This document shows, one piece after another, positions 47,190 to 58,491 of a stretch of 64,000 nt of DNA. Under the pieces are notes generated by a model that worked only from the letters and a program-made list of their open reading frames with translations, had not been told where the DNA came from and made no database searches. A program made the translations under genes and the position numbers. The DNA is from Euptelea pleiosperma (taxonomy: Eukaryota; Streptophyta; Magnoliopsida; Ranunculales; Eupteleaceae), in the NCBI GenBank assembly GCA_035048495.1, contig CM068541.1:18111929-18175928 (forward strand). The letters are read 5' to 3'. The first letter of the stretch is position 1, and every line of letters begins with the position of its first letter.

Positions 47190-48418
47190 AGGCCGAGGTG
47201 GTCAGCCCGTACAAAATTCACGAGATTTGCAACCCTGTCATCTCCTTTGACATATATGAGGATGACACATGTAACGACCCTAGTCGCCAGGTTCACGCAT
47301 TATTAACGAATAATTGATTTTACAACATAACTGAATAAAACGGACAAATCTTTCAATAGATTAGAATTATTTGCGAATAAATGAGATCCAGCAATTAAAT
47401 CGCGTTTTAGACGTATGTGCGTTTATTTCGGCCCAAATATTCGGCTACAATAAAATAAATAAATAAATAAATAAAAAGCCCTAATCTTCGTACCCACTCC
47501 CCAACCCTACCCCATTCCTCAATCCTCAACCCCACTCCCACCTCAAGGTCCCCCACCCCTTACCTTCACTCTCCTCCCCCTCCCCCTCCCCCAATTATTT
47601 CCGGCAGCAATACACTAACGTAGGCTGCCGGAGTCTACACCATACCTAAGGCTTGAGCCTTTCCTTCACTCTCTTGAGCATGGATTCACTTTTTTCGACT
47701 TTCTATATGAATTGGTTGCCAACCTCTCGCTGAAGAACGTGAGTAACCTGCAGTCATCTTCGAAGCTCTGGAACAAGATTTCCTCTGTAATATCGTCTAT
47801 TGTGGTTGTCATTGTATCTTTGAATCAATACGTGTTATTCAACGAGTAGAAAAAATATAATAATAATGTGTTGCTCTAAGGAGAAGTGAGGTCTCATCTC
47901 ATAAAGAAACTTTGTAATCTAGTATGCCACCAAAGTAAAAAAAATTCTGTATACCTCATTTTTTTGGTTATATGATGATCTTTCTTTTCTTTTATCTTAT
48001 CAGATGATTGATGCCATGGAACACCATACACTAAAACTCAGTGCTACTCGTAATCTTTGGCCATGTCTATCAATCTAAACCATCAATGTCCGTTAAATCA
48101 TTTAGGACCATTTTGAACAGCACAAATTGGAGGTAGAACCAATTTTGAGAGATGGCCCACCATTTGGATGATCAAATTAATGGGCAGAAATTGAGTGCCA
48201 TGGATTGTGAGGTGTGGGTCCATGGTGAATATCTAACATGCAAATGGTAGGTGTACTTTGTCGTACATAAGATGGGACCAAAATTTTAAATTATTGTGAG
48301 ATCTACTGTAGACTTTGGTGTTTGTTTTGGGTGAGGTGTGGATTCCAAATTTTGAGTGTTTATTATAAGTTGAAGTTGCATACACCAACTCAGTTAACCC
48401 GTACACCACACTTTGAAC
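47190..48418. other. Intergenic, no gene seen
   Basis: AT-rich DNA with a C-rich stretch (47500-47600) and an (aaat)n run at 47453-47476. The words 'tgtaacgaccctagtcgcca' at 47270 resemble an LTR start, but no matching end was found. Confidence 0.45.
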
Positions 48419-50876
48419 ACATCTGTCATGGCCTAGCCGGTGCGCCACGCCAGGGTTACTGGGTGGAATGGCAGGTGGGTACATGAGTTTAGTCCCACAT
48501 CGGATAAGGAAGCGTCCGGAGCTTGGTCTATAAGGGCAAGCCGGACCTAAACTAGTTGAAGGCCTTTTGGGCGTGCCATAGGGCACGTACCAAGAACAAA
48601 ACCGTGAGGGGGATGACCCCAAAGCGGACAATATTCGACTAGTGCGGGCTCGGGGTGTTACAAATGGTATCAGAGCCGAGGACGGCTCATCTTGTCGGGT
48701 GGGGTGAATGTCATGGCCCAGTCATCCAAGCGCCGAACCATGCAAGCGCTGGGTCGGAAATGGCTACCGGGATGTCGCGTGGAGCCGTCAAACAGTAGGC
48801 AGGGGGGAAGGTAGGCAGGGGAGGGGTGCATGAGTTTAGTCCCACATTGGATAAGGAAGCGTCCGAGATCCTGGCTATAAGTGGCAAGCTGGACCCTCAT
48901 AGTAACAACGCGTTTTCCTCCCAAAGAGGGGGGAGAGGCAAAGCCGTGCACTGGGGCATGTGCGGTTGGCAAAGCGGATAATATTGTTACTGTGGTGGGC
49001 CCGGGGCGTCACAAATGATATCAGAGCCGAGGACGACTCATCCTGTCGGGTGGGGTGAATTGTCATGGCCTAGCCGGTGCGCCACGCCAGGGTTACTGGG
49101 TGGAATGGCAGGTGGGTATATGAGTTTAGTCCCACATCGAATAAGGAAGCTTCCGGAGCCTGGGCTATAAGGGCAAGCCAGACCTAAACTAGTTGAAGGC
49201 CTTTTGGGCGTGTCATAGGGCACGTACCAAGAACAAAACCGTGAGGTGGATGACCCCAAAGCGGATAATATTCGACTAGTGCGGGCCCGGGGCGTTACAA
49301 ATGGTATCAGAGCTGAGGACGGCTCATCTTGTCGGGTGGGGTGAATGTCATGGCCCAATCATCCAAGCGCCGAACCATCCAAGCGCCGGGTCAGAAATGG
49401 CTACCGGGATGCCGCGTGGAGCCGTCGAACAGTAGGCAGGAGGGAAGGTAGGCAGGGGAGGGGTGCATGAGTTTAGTCCCACATCGGATAAGGAAGCGTC
49501 CGAGATCCTAGCTATAAGTGGCAAGCTGGACCCTCATAGTAACAACGCGTTTTCCTCCCAAAGAGGGAGGAGAGGCAAAGCTGTGCGCTTGGCATGTGCG
49601 CTTGGCAAAGCGGACAATATTGTTACTGTGGTAGGCCCGGGGCGTCACAAATGGTATCAGAGCCGAGGACGGCTCATCCTGTCGGGTGGGGTGAATTGTC
49701 ATGGCCTAGCCGGTGCGCCACGCCAGGGTTACTGGGTGGAATGGCAGGTGGGTACATGAGTTTAGTCCCACATCGGATAAGGAAGCATCCGGAGCCTGGG
49801 CTATAAGGGCAAGCCGGACCTAAACTAGTTGAAGGCCTTTTGGGCGTGCCATAAGGCACGTACCAAGAACAAAACCGTGAGGGGGATGACCCCAAAGCGG
49901 ACAATATTTGATTAGTGCAGGCCCGGGGCGTTACAATTGGTATCAGAGCCGAGGACGGCTCATCCTGTCGGGTGGGGTGAATTGTCATGGCCTAGCCGGT
50001 GCGCCACTCCAGGGTTACTGGGTGGAATGGCAGGTGGGTACATGAGTTTAGTCCCACATTGGATAAGGAAGCGTCCGGAGCCTGGGCTATAAGGGCAAGC
50101 CAGACCTAAACTAGTTGAAGGCCTTTTGGGCGTGCCATAGGGCATGTACCAAGAACAAAACCGTGAGAGGGATGACCCCAAAGCGGACAATATTCGACTA
50201 GTGCGGGCCCGGGGCGTTACAATTGGTATCAGAGCCGAGGACGGCTCATCCTGTCGGGTGGGGTGAATTGTCATGGCCTAGCCGGTGCGTCACGCCAGGG
50301 TTACTGGGTGGAATGGCAGGTGGGTACATGAGTTTAGTCCCACATCGGATAAGGAAGCGTCCGGAGCCTGGGCTATAAGGGCAAGCCGGACCTAAACTAG
50401 TTGAAGGCCTTTTGGGCGTGTCATAGGGCACGTACCAAGAACAAAACCGTGAGGGGGATGACCCCAAAGCGGACAATATTCGACTAGTGCGGGCCCGGGA
50501 CGTTACAAATGGTATCAGAGCCGAGGACGGCTCATCCTGTCGGGTGGAGTGAATGTCATGACCCAGTCATCCAAGCGCCGAACCATCCAAGCGCTGGGTC
50601 GGAAATGGCTACCGGGATGCCGCGTGGAGCCGTCGAACAGTAGGCAGGGGGGAAGGTAGGCAGGGGAGGGGTGCATGAGTTTAGTCCCACATCGGATAAG
50701 GAAGCGTCCGAGATCCTGGCTATAAGTGGCAAGTTGGACCCTCATAGTAACAACGCATTTTCCTCCCAAAGAGGGGGGAGATGCAAAGCCGTGCGCTGGG
50801 GCATGTGCGGTTGGCATGTGCCCTTGGCAAAGCGGACAATATTGTTACTGTGGTGGGCCCGGGGCGTCACAACATC
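48419..50876 (+). mobile_element. Tandem TRIM retrotransposon array, eight LTRs, one TSD
   Basis: Eight LTRs, all plus strand: 48424-48662 (A), 48709-49013 (B), 49061-49298 (A), 49346-49648 (B), 49697-49935 (A), 49983-50221 (A), 50269-50507 (A), 50554-50871 (B). Each runs TGTCATGGCC..TTACA or ..TCACA; A is about 239 bp and B about 303-318 bp. Gaps of only about 47 bp contain a primer site TGGTATCAGAGCC (initiator tRNA-Met type; TGATATC in one) two or so bases after the LTR, and a purine-rich 'gggtggggtgaa' before the next LTR. There is no coding capacity. One 5-bp duplication, ACATC, flanks the whole (48419-48423, 50872-50876), so it behaves as a single insertion expanded to seven internal domains. 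Open frames here are artefacts. Confidence 0.9.
48491..48534 (+). promoter_or_regulatory. USE-like element plus TATA box in the TRIM LTR
   Basis: AGTCCCACATCG at 48491-48502 matches the plant snRNA upstream sequence element (RTCCCACATCG). A TATAAG box follows at 48529-48534, leaving about 26 bp between them. The same pair with the same spacing recurs in every LTR of the array (some read CACATTG or CACATCGA). This is the likely promoter of the element; polymerase class is not shown by the sequence alone. Confidence 0.6.
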
Positions 50877-51111
50877 ACCACCAATGCATCAGTCTAGACC
50901 GTTCATCCTATGGCCCACCTTTCAACTGAGTTATGACCATTAAGTTACCAAATTGATGACAATTTGATGATCTTAACCCTCAGATGTATGGATGTTTTTT
51001 TAACAAACATTTGGCCAAACTTTTTATACTTATATCTTGCATTGATGGGTATGTAAGATCATGTCCATATACAACCATCTTACACCTTTATATTTTGTTC
51101 ACGAATTTTTA

Positions 51112-52722
51112 ACATAGGTTGAAACCTACTTTCTCACCTGAACGGGTGAGCCATAGATTACGTTTAAATCCAATGGCTAGCTAGAGATTAGGTCTCCCCT
51201 CACTTTACTATTTTAGAAGCCGACTCAAGCCGATGACTCACTCCAAGTGGAGAAAAGAACCTCGTTTCTAGGAAGAATTAATTGCAAAAGACACATCGCC
51301 ATGCTCTTTTGCAACAGATGAGAAACTTCCTTCCCAAGCACGCTTCCTCAACCCTGCAATCTTCGTTGTTCTTCTTTTATCTTCTCTTCTATCTCTTTTA
51401 ACTTTGCAGTTCAATTCATCTCTTAAAATGGGTTCGGTATAGATCATTGCAGTTCAGTTCAATTCATCCATTGAGCTAGCACCATTTTTGTAATATTGTG
51501 ATAAAACTAAAAGGGTGGGATAAACGAGCGAGTACATAAAATAGTTCGATTTTTTACCCTAAATTGTAATCTTTGATCTAATCTTTCAAAATCAAAGGGT
51601 GGGCTAGACGAGTTTTTATTTTTATTTTTTTCAATATCAAAGGGTGGGCTAAACATCCATACGATTAGTGGGCCAGGAGGTCTTTTCACTATTCGAGATT
51701 TGTTGTATTGTTTCTAGTCGCGTTTTTGAGCTCTTTTGCAGCTGGTCTTTAGAGGCCTAGGTTCGGATTTTCTTTTATTTTTCTTCCTTGAGAAAACTTG
51801 AGGTTCATTCACGGATGTTGAATTCATATGGGGCAACCCTCTTTGGTGGATATTTGCACATGGAGGTTGAGGGCCACAAGTGCTCCATGGTGCCCAATAC
51901 AGGGTGTCTTTTGCGTTCATGAATGCTCTCACCAGTTTCTTCTTATTTTCATCCATAAAATTAATGCAATCTGAACATTTTCAAAAGAAAAGACTTGGTA
52001 TTCCAGAGTCGTTGAAAGCACTATGGCGCATGGGCTGCAACATAAATCACTGAAAAATAAAATAGGGACTGCTTTTTATGTTGACTCTAGTTCATTCTGT
52101 AGAATAAGGAAGTGAACGAGACAAGCTTCTCGACGAACCAAGAGAAGTCAGAGATGAGGTAGATGGAATGGAAAGTTGAAGGGGATAGTGGAGAGCAGCC
52201 TGCTCCCATGAGAGGTGTCCCTGTTGATGACTCTACTCTCATTGTTGAGCTGGTTCCATGGAAATCTATACCTTCTTGTTGAAATTTTAAGAGGTCAACT
52301 CCTTGTGATTCAGCCTAAGATGAGATGAACCCGCAAACAAAAGATGAACTGAGTTGCTCACCTATGTAAACTCGTTATTGCACTGTTGTTCTACAGAAGG
52401 TGTTGCAAATTAAGAAGAAAGGGTCAGAGAGGGTAGAAAAGAAAATACCAGAGACGGAAGAGAAGAGAAGTGAAGATTGCAGAAGAAGCATGCTTGAGAA
52501 TGATGTTTCATCGTTCTGGAGAATAGCAGTGCCGCGTGTCATTTTCAAATAATTTTTCTTGTAAACAAGGTTCTTTTCTATCGGCTTAGAGTGAGTCGTC
52601 GGCTTTGGTCGGCTTCTAAAAAAGTAAAGTGAGGGGAGGCCTAATCTCTAGCTAGCCATTGGATGTAGACGTAATCTATGGCTCACCCTGTTTAGGTGAG
52701 AAAGTAGGTTTCAACCTATGTT
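51112..52722. mobile_element. Long-TIR element, about 1.6 kb, possibly Pack-MULE
   Basis: The left arm starting ACATAGGTTGAAACCTACTT and the right arm ending 'ggtttcaacctatgtt' are inverted repeats of about 140-190 bp. They share 'ggtgagccatagattacgt', 'ccaatggctagctagagatt' and 'ctcactttac'. No clean target duplication ('gttcacgaa' versus 'gttcaccga' near the ends is suggestive). The interior contains a leader-like pyrimidine-rich part (51340-51420) and short coding-like pieces but no transposase. Confidence 0.65.
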
Positions 52723-52789
52723 CACCGATCCCGACCCTAAAGTTAAAAGGTTAAAATGGAGGATCTATAATTTTCAACATACATTCTAG

Positions 52790-53749
52790 ATTTCAAAAGG
52801 CTTTAAATGTCAGAATGGGCTGATTTTTGTGAGAATGATCTCCATGACTATGAAATTATCCTCACAAAAATCCAGCCCTTCACTCAGAATGGGCTGTCCC
52901 GGGAGCCTGTTCCTCACAAGAATGATCTCCGCATGTCATTATATGTGTCACAAAACCATATGTCAACCTATCCCAACCCTACATATGTAATCTAGCCCAT
53001 CCTTAATTTTGAATTGTTACATCAGGTTAACTTTTTTACATGGTTAATACTATAAGAGCTGATTGATTTTTAGTGATGATGATCAACAAGACAAATCTAA
53101 CATACTGTGGTTAGATTATCCAACATGATCTCCATATATATATAAGTGGGGTCCACATGCAGATGAGTTAAGGGCTGATATTTTTCTCAACATTGACATC
53201 AACCACACAAAAATAAGCCCATTCCAACATTTGTAGCCTTGTGAAATATGGATTGCAAGTTGAAAATTTTTGGATCATCCATTTTCACCCTTAAATTTAG
53301 ATCCATATTTAATAGGGTTAAAAGCTTTAGAAATGCTAATTTTTGGTGAGAGGGGATTATCCTCATAAACATTCAGCCCTTAATGCATTTGCATGTGGTG
53401 CCCAGTCCCCATGATCACGTGTCATTTTCTAAGTCAAAAAGCATTAGTGAGGTACAAAGTAAAGTTACTAATGCCTGACTTATAAAATGGGACGTGTTCA
53501 TGGAGACTACATGCAAATGAGTTGAGGGCTGATTTTTAGTGAGAATGGTGATGAGATCATCCTCACCAAAACTCAGCAATTTTATGAAAATTACTAACCC
53601 TATCAAATCCACTTTTCATAAGGCTACAAATGTTGGAATGGGTTGATTTTTAATGAGGTCGATTATCCATGTTGAGAAGAATATCATCATAATAAAAATC
53701 AGCCCTTAACTCATATGTATGTGGATGCCCCTCGTCCATTAGTCATTAC
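52790..53749. mobile_element. MITE fragments ('gatgagttaagggctga' family)
   Basis: Overlapping partial copies: 52790-52930 ('gggctgatttttgtgagaat', 'gatctccatg'), 53143-53405 (inverted ends 'gtggggtccacatgcagatg' / 'gcatttgcatgtgg'), and 53505-53749 ('ggctacaaatgttggaatgg', 'gttgagaagaatatcatca'). They match the foldback element at 29.16 kb. No genes. Confidence 0.7.
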
Positions 53750-54373
53750 TGTTGCGGAAAACCCCCAAGCGATCCCTCGAAGAGCGACAATGGCCACCAA
53801 TAGACACATGCCACACAAGAGAAATCAAATAAAGCAAATAAAGACACAAGCAATTTAAGTGGTTCGGTCGAAACCTACGCCCACGGGTGATGATCGGATC
53901 TTCATTATAAATCAACAAAGTACAAAGATTGTTCTCTCAATCTCTCGTACAAACTCTCTCTCTCTCTTGGCACTCTCTAATGTTTCTCTCACACCTTTTC
54001 AGAGTCTTTACAATGTCTCTCACATTCAATACAATGAGCAATGGGTTACTTAAATAACCCCTAAAGACGAACTAGGGTTTCCCAAAACGAGAGAACCTGA
54101 AATAAAAATCTCTAAAATTTCTCAGTTCGTTAGTCCAATCGATTGGACACTAGTAGGTCCAATCGATTAGAACGAAAAACCCAAACGTTTCAAATCGATT
54201 GGACACAGACTCCAATCAATTGGGGTGAGCATTTCTCACCAAAATACAATAATCTCCACCTTTGTCTGAATGCAAGCCACTACCACGAGCCACTGCTGAA
54301 TTGCTCTGCAAACACACCATATGCCAGAAGATTCTCTAATTCGATCACCATCTCCAATGCACCCCTAAGGCGC

Positions 54374-54829
54374 TCAAACATGCACCACTATGCAACAAAC
54401 ATCCGAGTGGATGTAATCCAGAATACCTTTCATGCGATGCTCCACTGTACTGAACTTTACCCTGCATTGGTTTTCGAACACACCATGCTCACAAAACTCC
54501 AATTTTCCTATCTTCGTACCACCAAGCACACCCTGCTTGCATAATTCTGCAAGTCCTCCTAGAAGCCTGTGCCCCAAGTGTGTAGAGGACCCATCATCTG
54601 ATGTCGATACGGCCGCCTGCCCCGTAACGCTACAGCTAGAAAGAGTATATAGGTTTCCAACCTTCGTCCCTTTCATCACAACTAGAGCACCCCTCACCAC
54701 CTTCAAGACTCTACATTTCGCCACTATATTGTAGCCATTAGAATCTAAGGATCCCAAGGATATCAGGTTCTTCTTCAGATCAGGAACATGCCTAACTTCA
54801 GTCAATGTTCTTACGATCCCATCATGCAT
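54374..54829 (-). pseudogene. copia protease end and GAG-pre-integrase
   Basis: A 151-residue open frame reads 'TEVRHVPDLKKNLISLGSLD' (protease to pre-integrase linker), 'STHLGHRLLGGLAELCKQGV', 'CEHGVFENQCRVKFST' (zinc-binding H..C..C with degraded residues) and 'GILDYIHSDV', the very start of the integrase core. The rest of pol has been deleted downstream. Confidence 0.85.
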
Positions 54830-55239
54830 CTTGAGCTTTATCGTCTCATCGTCTCCATCCCAACTATTTTGCAGGTCAGACCATTACCCATCAAATTAAA
54901 CTGTTCCACCATTTATAGTCATGTACTTGGTGAACAAATCCCTATTGGGACACATGTGATAGGAACAACCGGGTCAAGAATCCAGCCATCACTCGCAAGA
55001 TGTTTCTGATTCGTTACTGACAATGCATTTTCATCATCTTCTGAAGTCTCATCAGCAACACTCGCAGCATTAGAGGTTCTGTTTTCTTTTCCTCTTTTGC
55101 TTTGAGTTTAGGACAATCCTTCTTAAAATGCCCATTTTATGACAGAAATAACACTCCACCTCTTTCCTGGCTTTTGATCTGGAACAACCTTCTCCAGACT
55201 CTTTATTTTCTATCTTCCCCTAACCATCATGCTTTATGC

Positions 55240-55860
55240 CTAAGAACTGTTACCAAGGGTCTTCTTCCTATATTCTTCGGACAGAAGAGCCGCTGTAACA
55301 TCTGTCAAATCAATGGTATCTTTCCCGTAGAGCAACGTTGTAACGCGATGCTCAAATGAATCATAGAGAGAACTCAAAAGAATCAGGGCTTTGTCTTCAT
55401 CTTTCAACTTAACATCTACATTTAATAAATTAGACAAAATTCTATTAAACTCAATTAGATGTTCGTTCATAGTCGTACCTTCCTTCATGCTCAATGCATA
55501 GAGCTGCTTCTTAAGGTATAATCTACTGGTGAGAGACTTCGTCATGTAGAGGCTTTCAAGCTTTGACCAAAGCGTCGTTGTGAAGTTCCCGTGTATCACA
55601 TTGTACGCGATCTCCTTCTCCAAGCACAACCGAATCGTACTACAAGCTTTTAGGTCAAAATCTTCCCAATCATCATCCGTATGTCATTAGGCTTACCCTT
55701 CTGACCCTTCAATGCTCTGTGCAAACCCTGTTGGATTAAGACATCCTTAACTTGGACTTGCCATGATCCAAAATTGTTGTTCCCATAGAATTTCTCCACC
55801 TCGAACTTGGTGTTCAACACTTTCATATGTTTTGGCGCCATCCCTATCAAATCCTTGAGC
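55240..55860 (-). pseudogene. copia gag, broken
   Basis: Minus strand: start region 'MAPKHMKVLNTKFEVEKFYG', 'NNFGSWQVQVKDVLIQQGLH', a frame break near 55650, then 'TTLWSKLESLYMTKSLTSRL', 'LYALSMKEGTTMNEHLIEFN' and 'LLSSLYDSFEHRVTTLLYGK', the UBN2-type copia gag core. A CCHC knuckle with a frame slip follows near 55150-55110 ('CYFCHKMG'). It would form the virus-like particle in an intact element. Confidence 0.88.
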
Positions 55861-56315
55861 TCTGATACATTTTGTTGCGAAAAACCCCCAAGCGATCCCT
55901 TGAAGAGCGACAATGGCGGCCGATAAGCACACGTCACACAAGAGAAATCAAATAAAGCAAATAAAGACACAAACAATTTACGTGGTTCTGTCGAAACCTA
56001 CGTCCATGGGCGATGATGATCGGGTCTTCACTATAAATCAACATAGTATAAAGATTGTTCTTTCAATCTCTCGTACAAACTTTCTCTTTGCACTCTTTAA
56101 TGTTTCTCCTACACCTTTCAGAGTCTTTACAATATCTCTCACACTCAATACAATGAGCAATATGTCGCTTAAATAACCCCCAAAGACGAACTAGGGTTTC
56201 CCAAAATGAGAGAACCCGAAATAGAAATCTCCAAAATTTCTTGATTCGTTAGTCCAATCGATTGGAACGAAAAACCCGAACGTCTTCAATCGATTGGACA
56301 CAGACTCCAATCGAT

Positions 56316-57180
56316 TAGTGAGAATGGTGATGAGATCATCCTCACCAAAACTCAGCAATTTTATGAAATTTATAACCTTATCGAATCCACTTTTCATAAG
56401 GCTACAAATGTTGGAATGGGCTGATTTTTGGTGAGGTCGATATCCATGTTGAGAAGAATATCATCATAATAAAAATCAGCCCTTAACTCATATGTATGTG
56501 GACGCCCCTCGTCCATTAGTCATTACATATCAGAAAAGCATGAGTTAGTGCATCCTAGCCTATAGCACTCGTGCTTTTGTGACTAATGGACATGGGGCCC
56601 ACGTGTAGATGAGTTAAGAGCTGATTTTTGGTGATGATTTCTTCTCAGCATGGATACCAACCTCACAAAAAATCAGCTCACTCCCACATTTGTAGCCTTA
56701 TGAAAAGTGCATTTCAAGTTCAAAAAAATTATACTGTCCATTTTCACCATTAATGCACTGCTTGGTATCCTGTTTGTAGTTTGCAGGAAAATGTTTGTAA
56801 GCAAATATTTGATAATCAAATGTTTGCAATGACAAACATTTGAAGGAAAAATGTTCGTATGGTTTGAGAGGGGAGAGTTGTTGGAGGAGACCATGGGGGA
56901 TGAGAGAGTCACTTGCCTACTATTTGCAGCTACTTTTTGGTTACAAACATTAGGCCATTTTTTTGGCAAAAAATGACTGGATCTAATGCAAAAGTTGCAA
57001 ACGTTTATGCTCAATCATTTGTAATGCTACCAAGCAAGGCCTAAATTTAGGTCAATATTTGATAGGGTTAGAAGTTTTAGAAATTGCTGATTTTTGGTGA
57101 GGATGATCTCCATGGGGAGGAGACCAGTCTCACCAAAAAGAGCCCTTAACTCATTAGCATGTGATCCCTACAGTGTCATT
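56316..57180. mobile_element. Duplicated MITE segment and further family copies
   Basis: 56316-56526 nearly repeats 53537-53749 on the other side of the copia element ('ttagtgagaatggtgatgag' to 'cgtccattagtcattac'). 56575-57180 holds another copy ('ggggcccacgtgtagatgag', 'agatgagttaagagctga') interrupted by unrelated AT-rich sequence. Confidence 0.7.
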
Positions 57181-57299
57181 TTATAAGTCAAAAGCATTAG
57201 TAACTTTATCTCAGCCCATACACACACACACTCATATTTATCGATACATAATGAGACATCATCATGGGGTCTAAGGGCTGATTTTTGGCGAGGATGATC

Positions 57300-57570
57300 T
57301 TCTCACCCTGTTAGAAATATAATAGCATCTTTGCGCAATGAAATGAGGATCTGCTTGACATCTGCAGCAATTATGCACAGCGTTGTAAGAACCAACAGGT
57401 TGGGCAGCCAGATGGTCAACAACAGCTTGACCCAACATTGCTTTCTGAGTGATGTAGGTGATATCAAATGATGATGGCAGAAGCTGCCACCGAGGAAAGA
57501 AAATCTTCGAATCACTGAACAAACCTAATCGACAATGTGGACTCGTCAGGTCCATGCTCAATTCATGAGA
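57300..57570 (-). pseudogene. Ty3/gypsy RNase H scrap
   Basis: The minus strand reads 'RWQLLPSSFDITYITQKAML' and 'GQAVVDHLAAQPVGSY', the end of a gypsy RNase H domain ('Y.TQKA.KGQA.ADHLA..P'). Under 100 residues, isolated, stops on both sides. Confidence 0.7.
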
Positions 57571-57599
57571 AAATAATTCTTCGAAAGATCATATTCCAC

Positions 57600-58480
57600 A
57601 ATTTTCACTTGCTTTTGTTAGCAAAATTAGTGTCTAAGGGCTTGTTTGTAATATTATGCTTCCTTTCGCAATTTTAGCTTTCGTAAATGTATCCTATTTA
57701 AGTTGCATATGATTTGCTTTCTATGCGAGTCATCCAAATCCGTACACATGGCAACGCGGTCGTTGATCTTGTCTATAGTCAACTATAGATTTACTCATGG
57801 GGCATGTTTGGTTGCATTCTAACTCTGTGCCAATTAGTTTTAGCCAACATAATTAGCAAATCGATCAAATGCAACAGTCTTTTGGGGAACAAAATTTCCC
57901 CCATAAATGTTCACAAATGCACCTTTTGGAGGAGGACCCAACCCACAAATCCTCCTAAACCAAGCAAGAAAGAACCTTGTCTAAGGTAAAACTAATTTGT
58001 ACATGAGTTACAGTTGTAAACAAACATGCCCATTTCGTAAAAACTTCGAATCATCTTGAGAACAATGGTAGATGAAATAAACCACTGCAGTAATTACGGT
58101 GTCATGACCGTTCTCCTGCGCTGGAAAATTTTCATATGAACAAACCGAAACTCCAATATGGACGCCGACTTCTATTAATTGTATCAGAAATCCAATACAA
58201 AGTTACAAACTTCAAGCAATCATGGTTAGTATTATACAGAGATGCTTATAGTTTAATTGCAAAACCTGATGCCAGATCCAATACAATGTTACAAACAGTC
58301 CCCAAGCTGATTCACATATTATTAGAAGAAAACTTTAATCCTCCAAAGCAAATGCTTCATTTGTCTCAAATCCAATCTCTCATATTTCAGTAAAAAAAAA
58401 AAAAACCCAAGAAAGGAAGATGATATAAGAAGGGTAAAAGAAGAATTCCATGTTAGTTGAAACTTGAAACAAGTCCTGAA
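57600..58480. other. Intergenic, no gene seen
   Basis: AT-rich sequence between a gypsy scrap and the 3' end of the cytochrome b561-domain gene. The low end of this stretch has no recognisable element. Confidence 0.5.
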
Positions 58481-58491
58481 TCCATAACTTT

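Larger units (their letters stand above)
53750..56316 (-). mobile_element. Ty1/copia element, internally deleted
   Basis: The LTRs are 53750-54248 (complete, TGTTGCGG..AAATACA) and 55873-56316 (truncated). On the minus strand a tRNA-iMet-type primer site, TATCAGAGCTC, lies just inside the right LTR (about 55855-55866). The 1.6-kb interior carries gag and part of pol only; most of integrase and all of RT/RNase H are absent, so it cannot move. LTR words such as 'ggtttcgaccgaaccac' (minus strand) are typical of copia LTRs. Confidence 0.88.

Noticed and set aside
47270..47700. Possible solo LTR starting 'tgtaacgaccctagtcgcca'
   Set aside because: No matching LTR end, target duplication or second copy in the window.
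48424..50871. Regularly spaced repeats that superficially recall a CRISPR array
   Set aside because: Repeats are about 240-305 bp LTRs with near-identical 47-bp gaps, in a eukaryotic context.
48233..50943. Repeated minus-strand frames of 76-106 codons ending with the same short peptide
   Set aside because: They are copies of the antisense of the TRIM LTR and change with each unit; not genes.
54143..55359. Plus-strand frames of 85-133 codons
   Set aside because: Antisense shadows of copia gag/pol.
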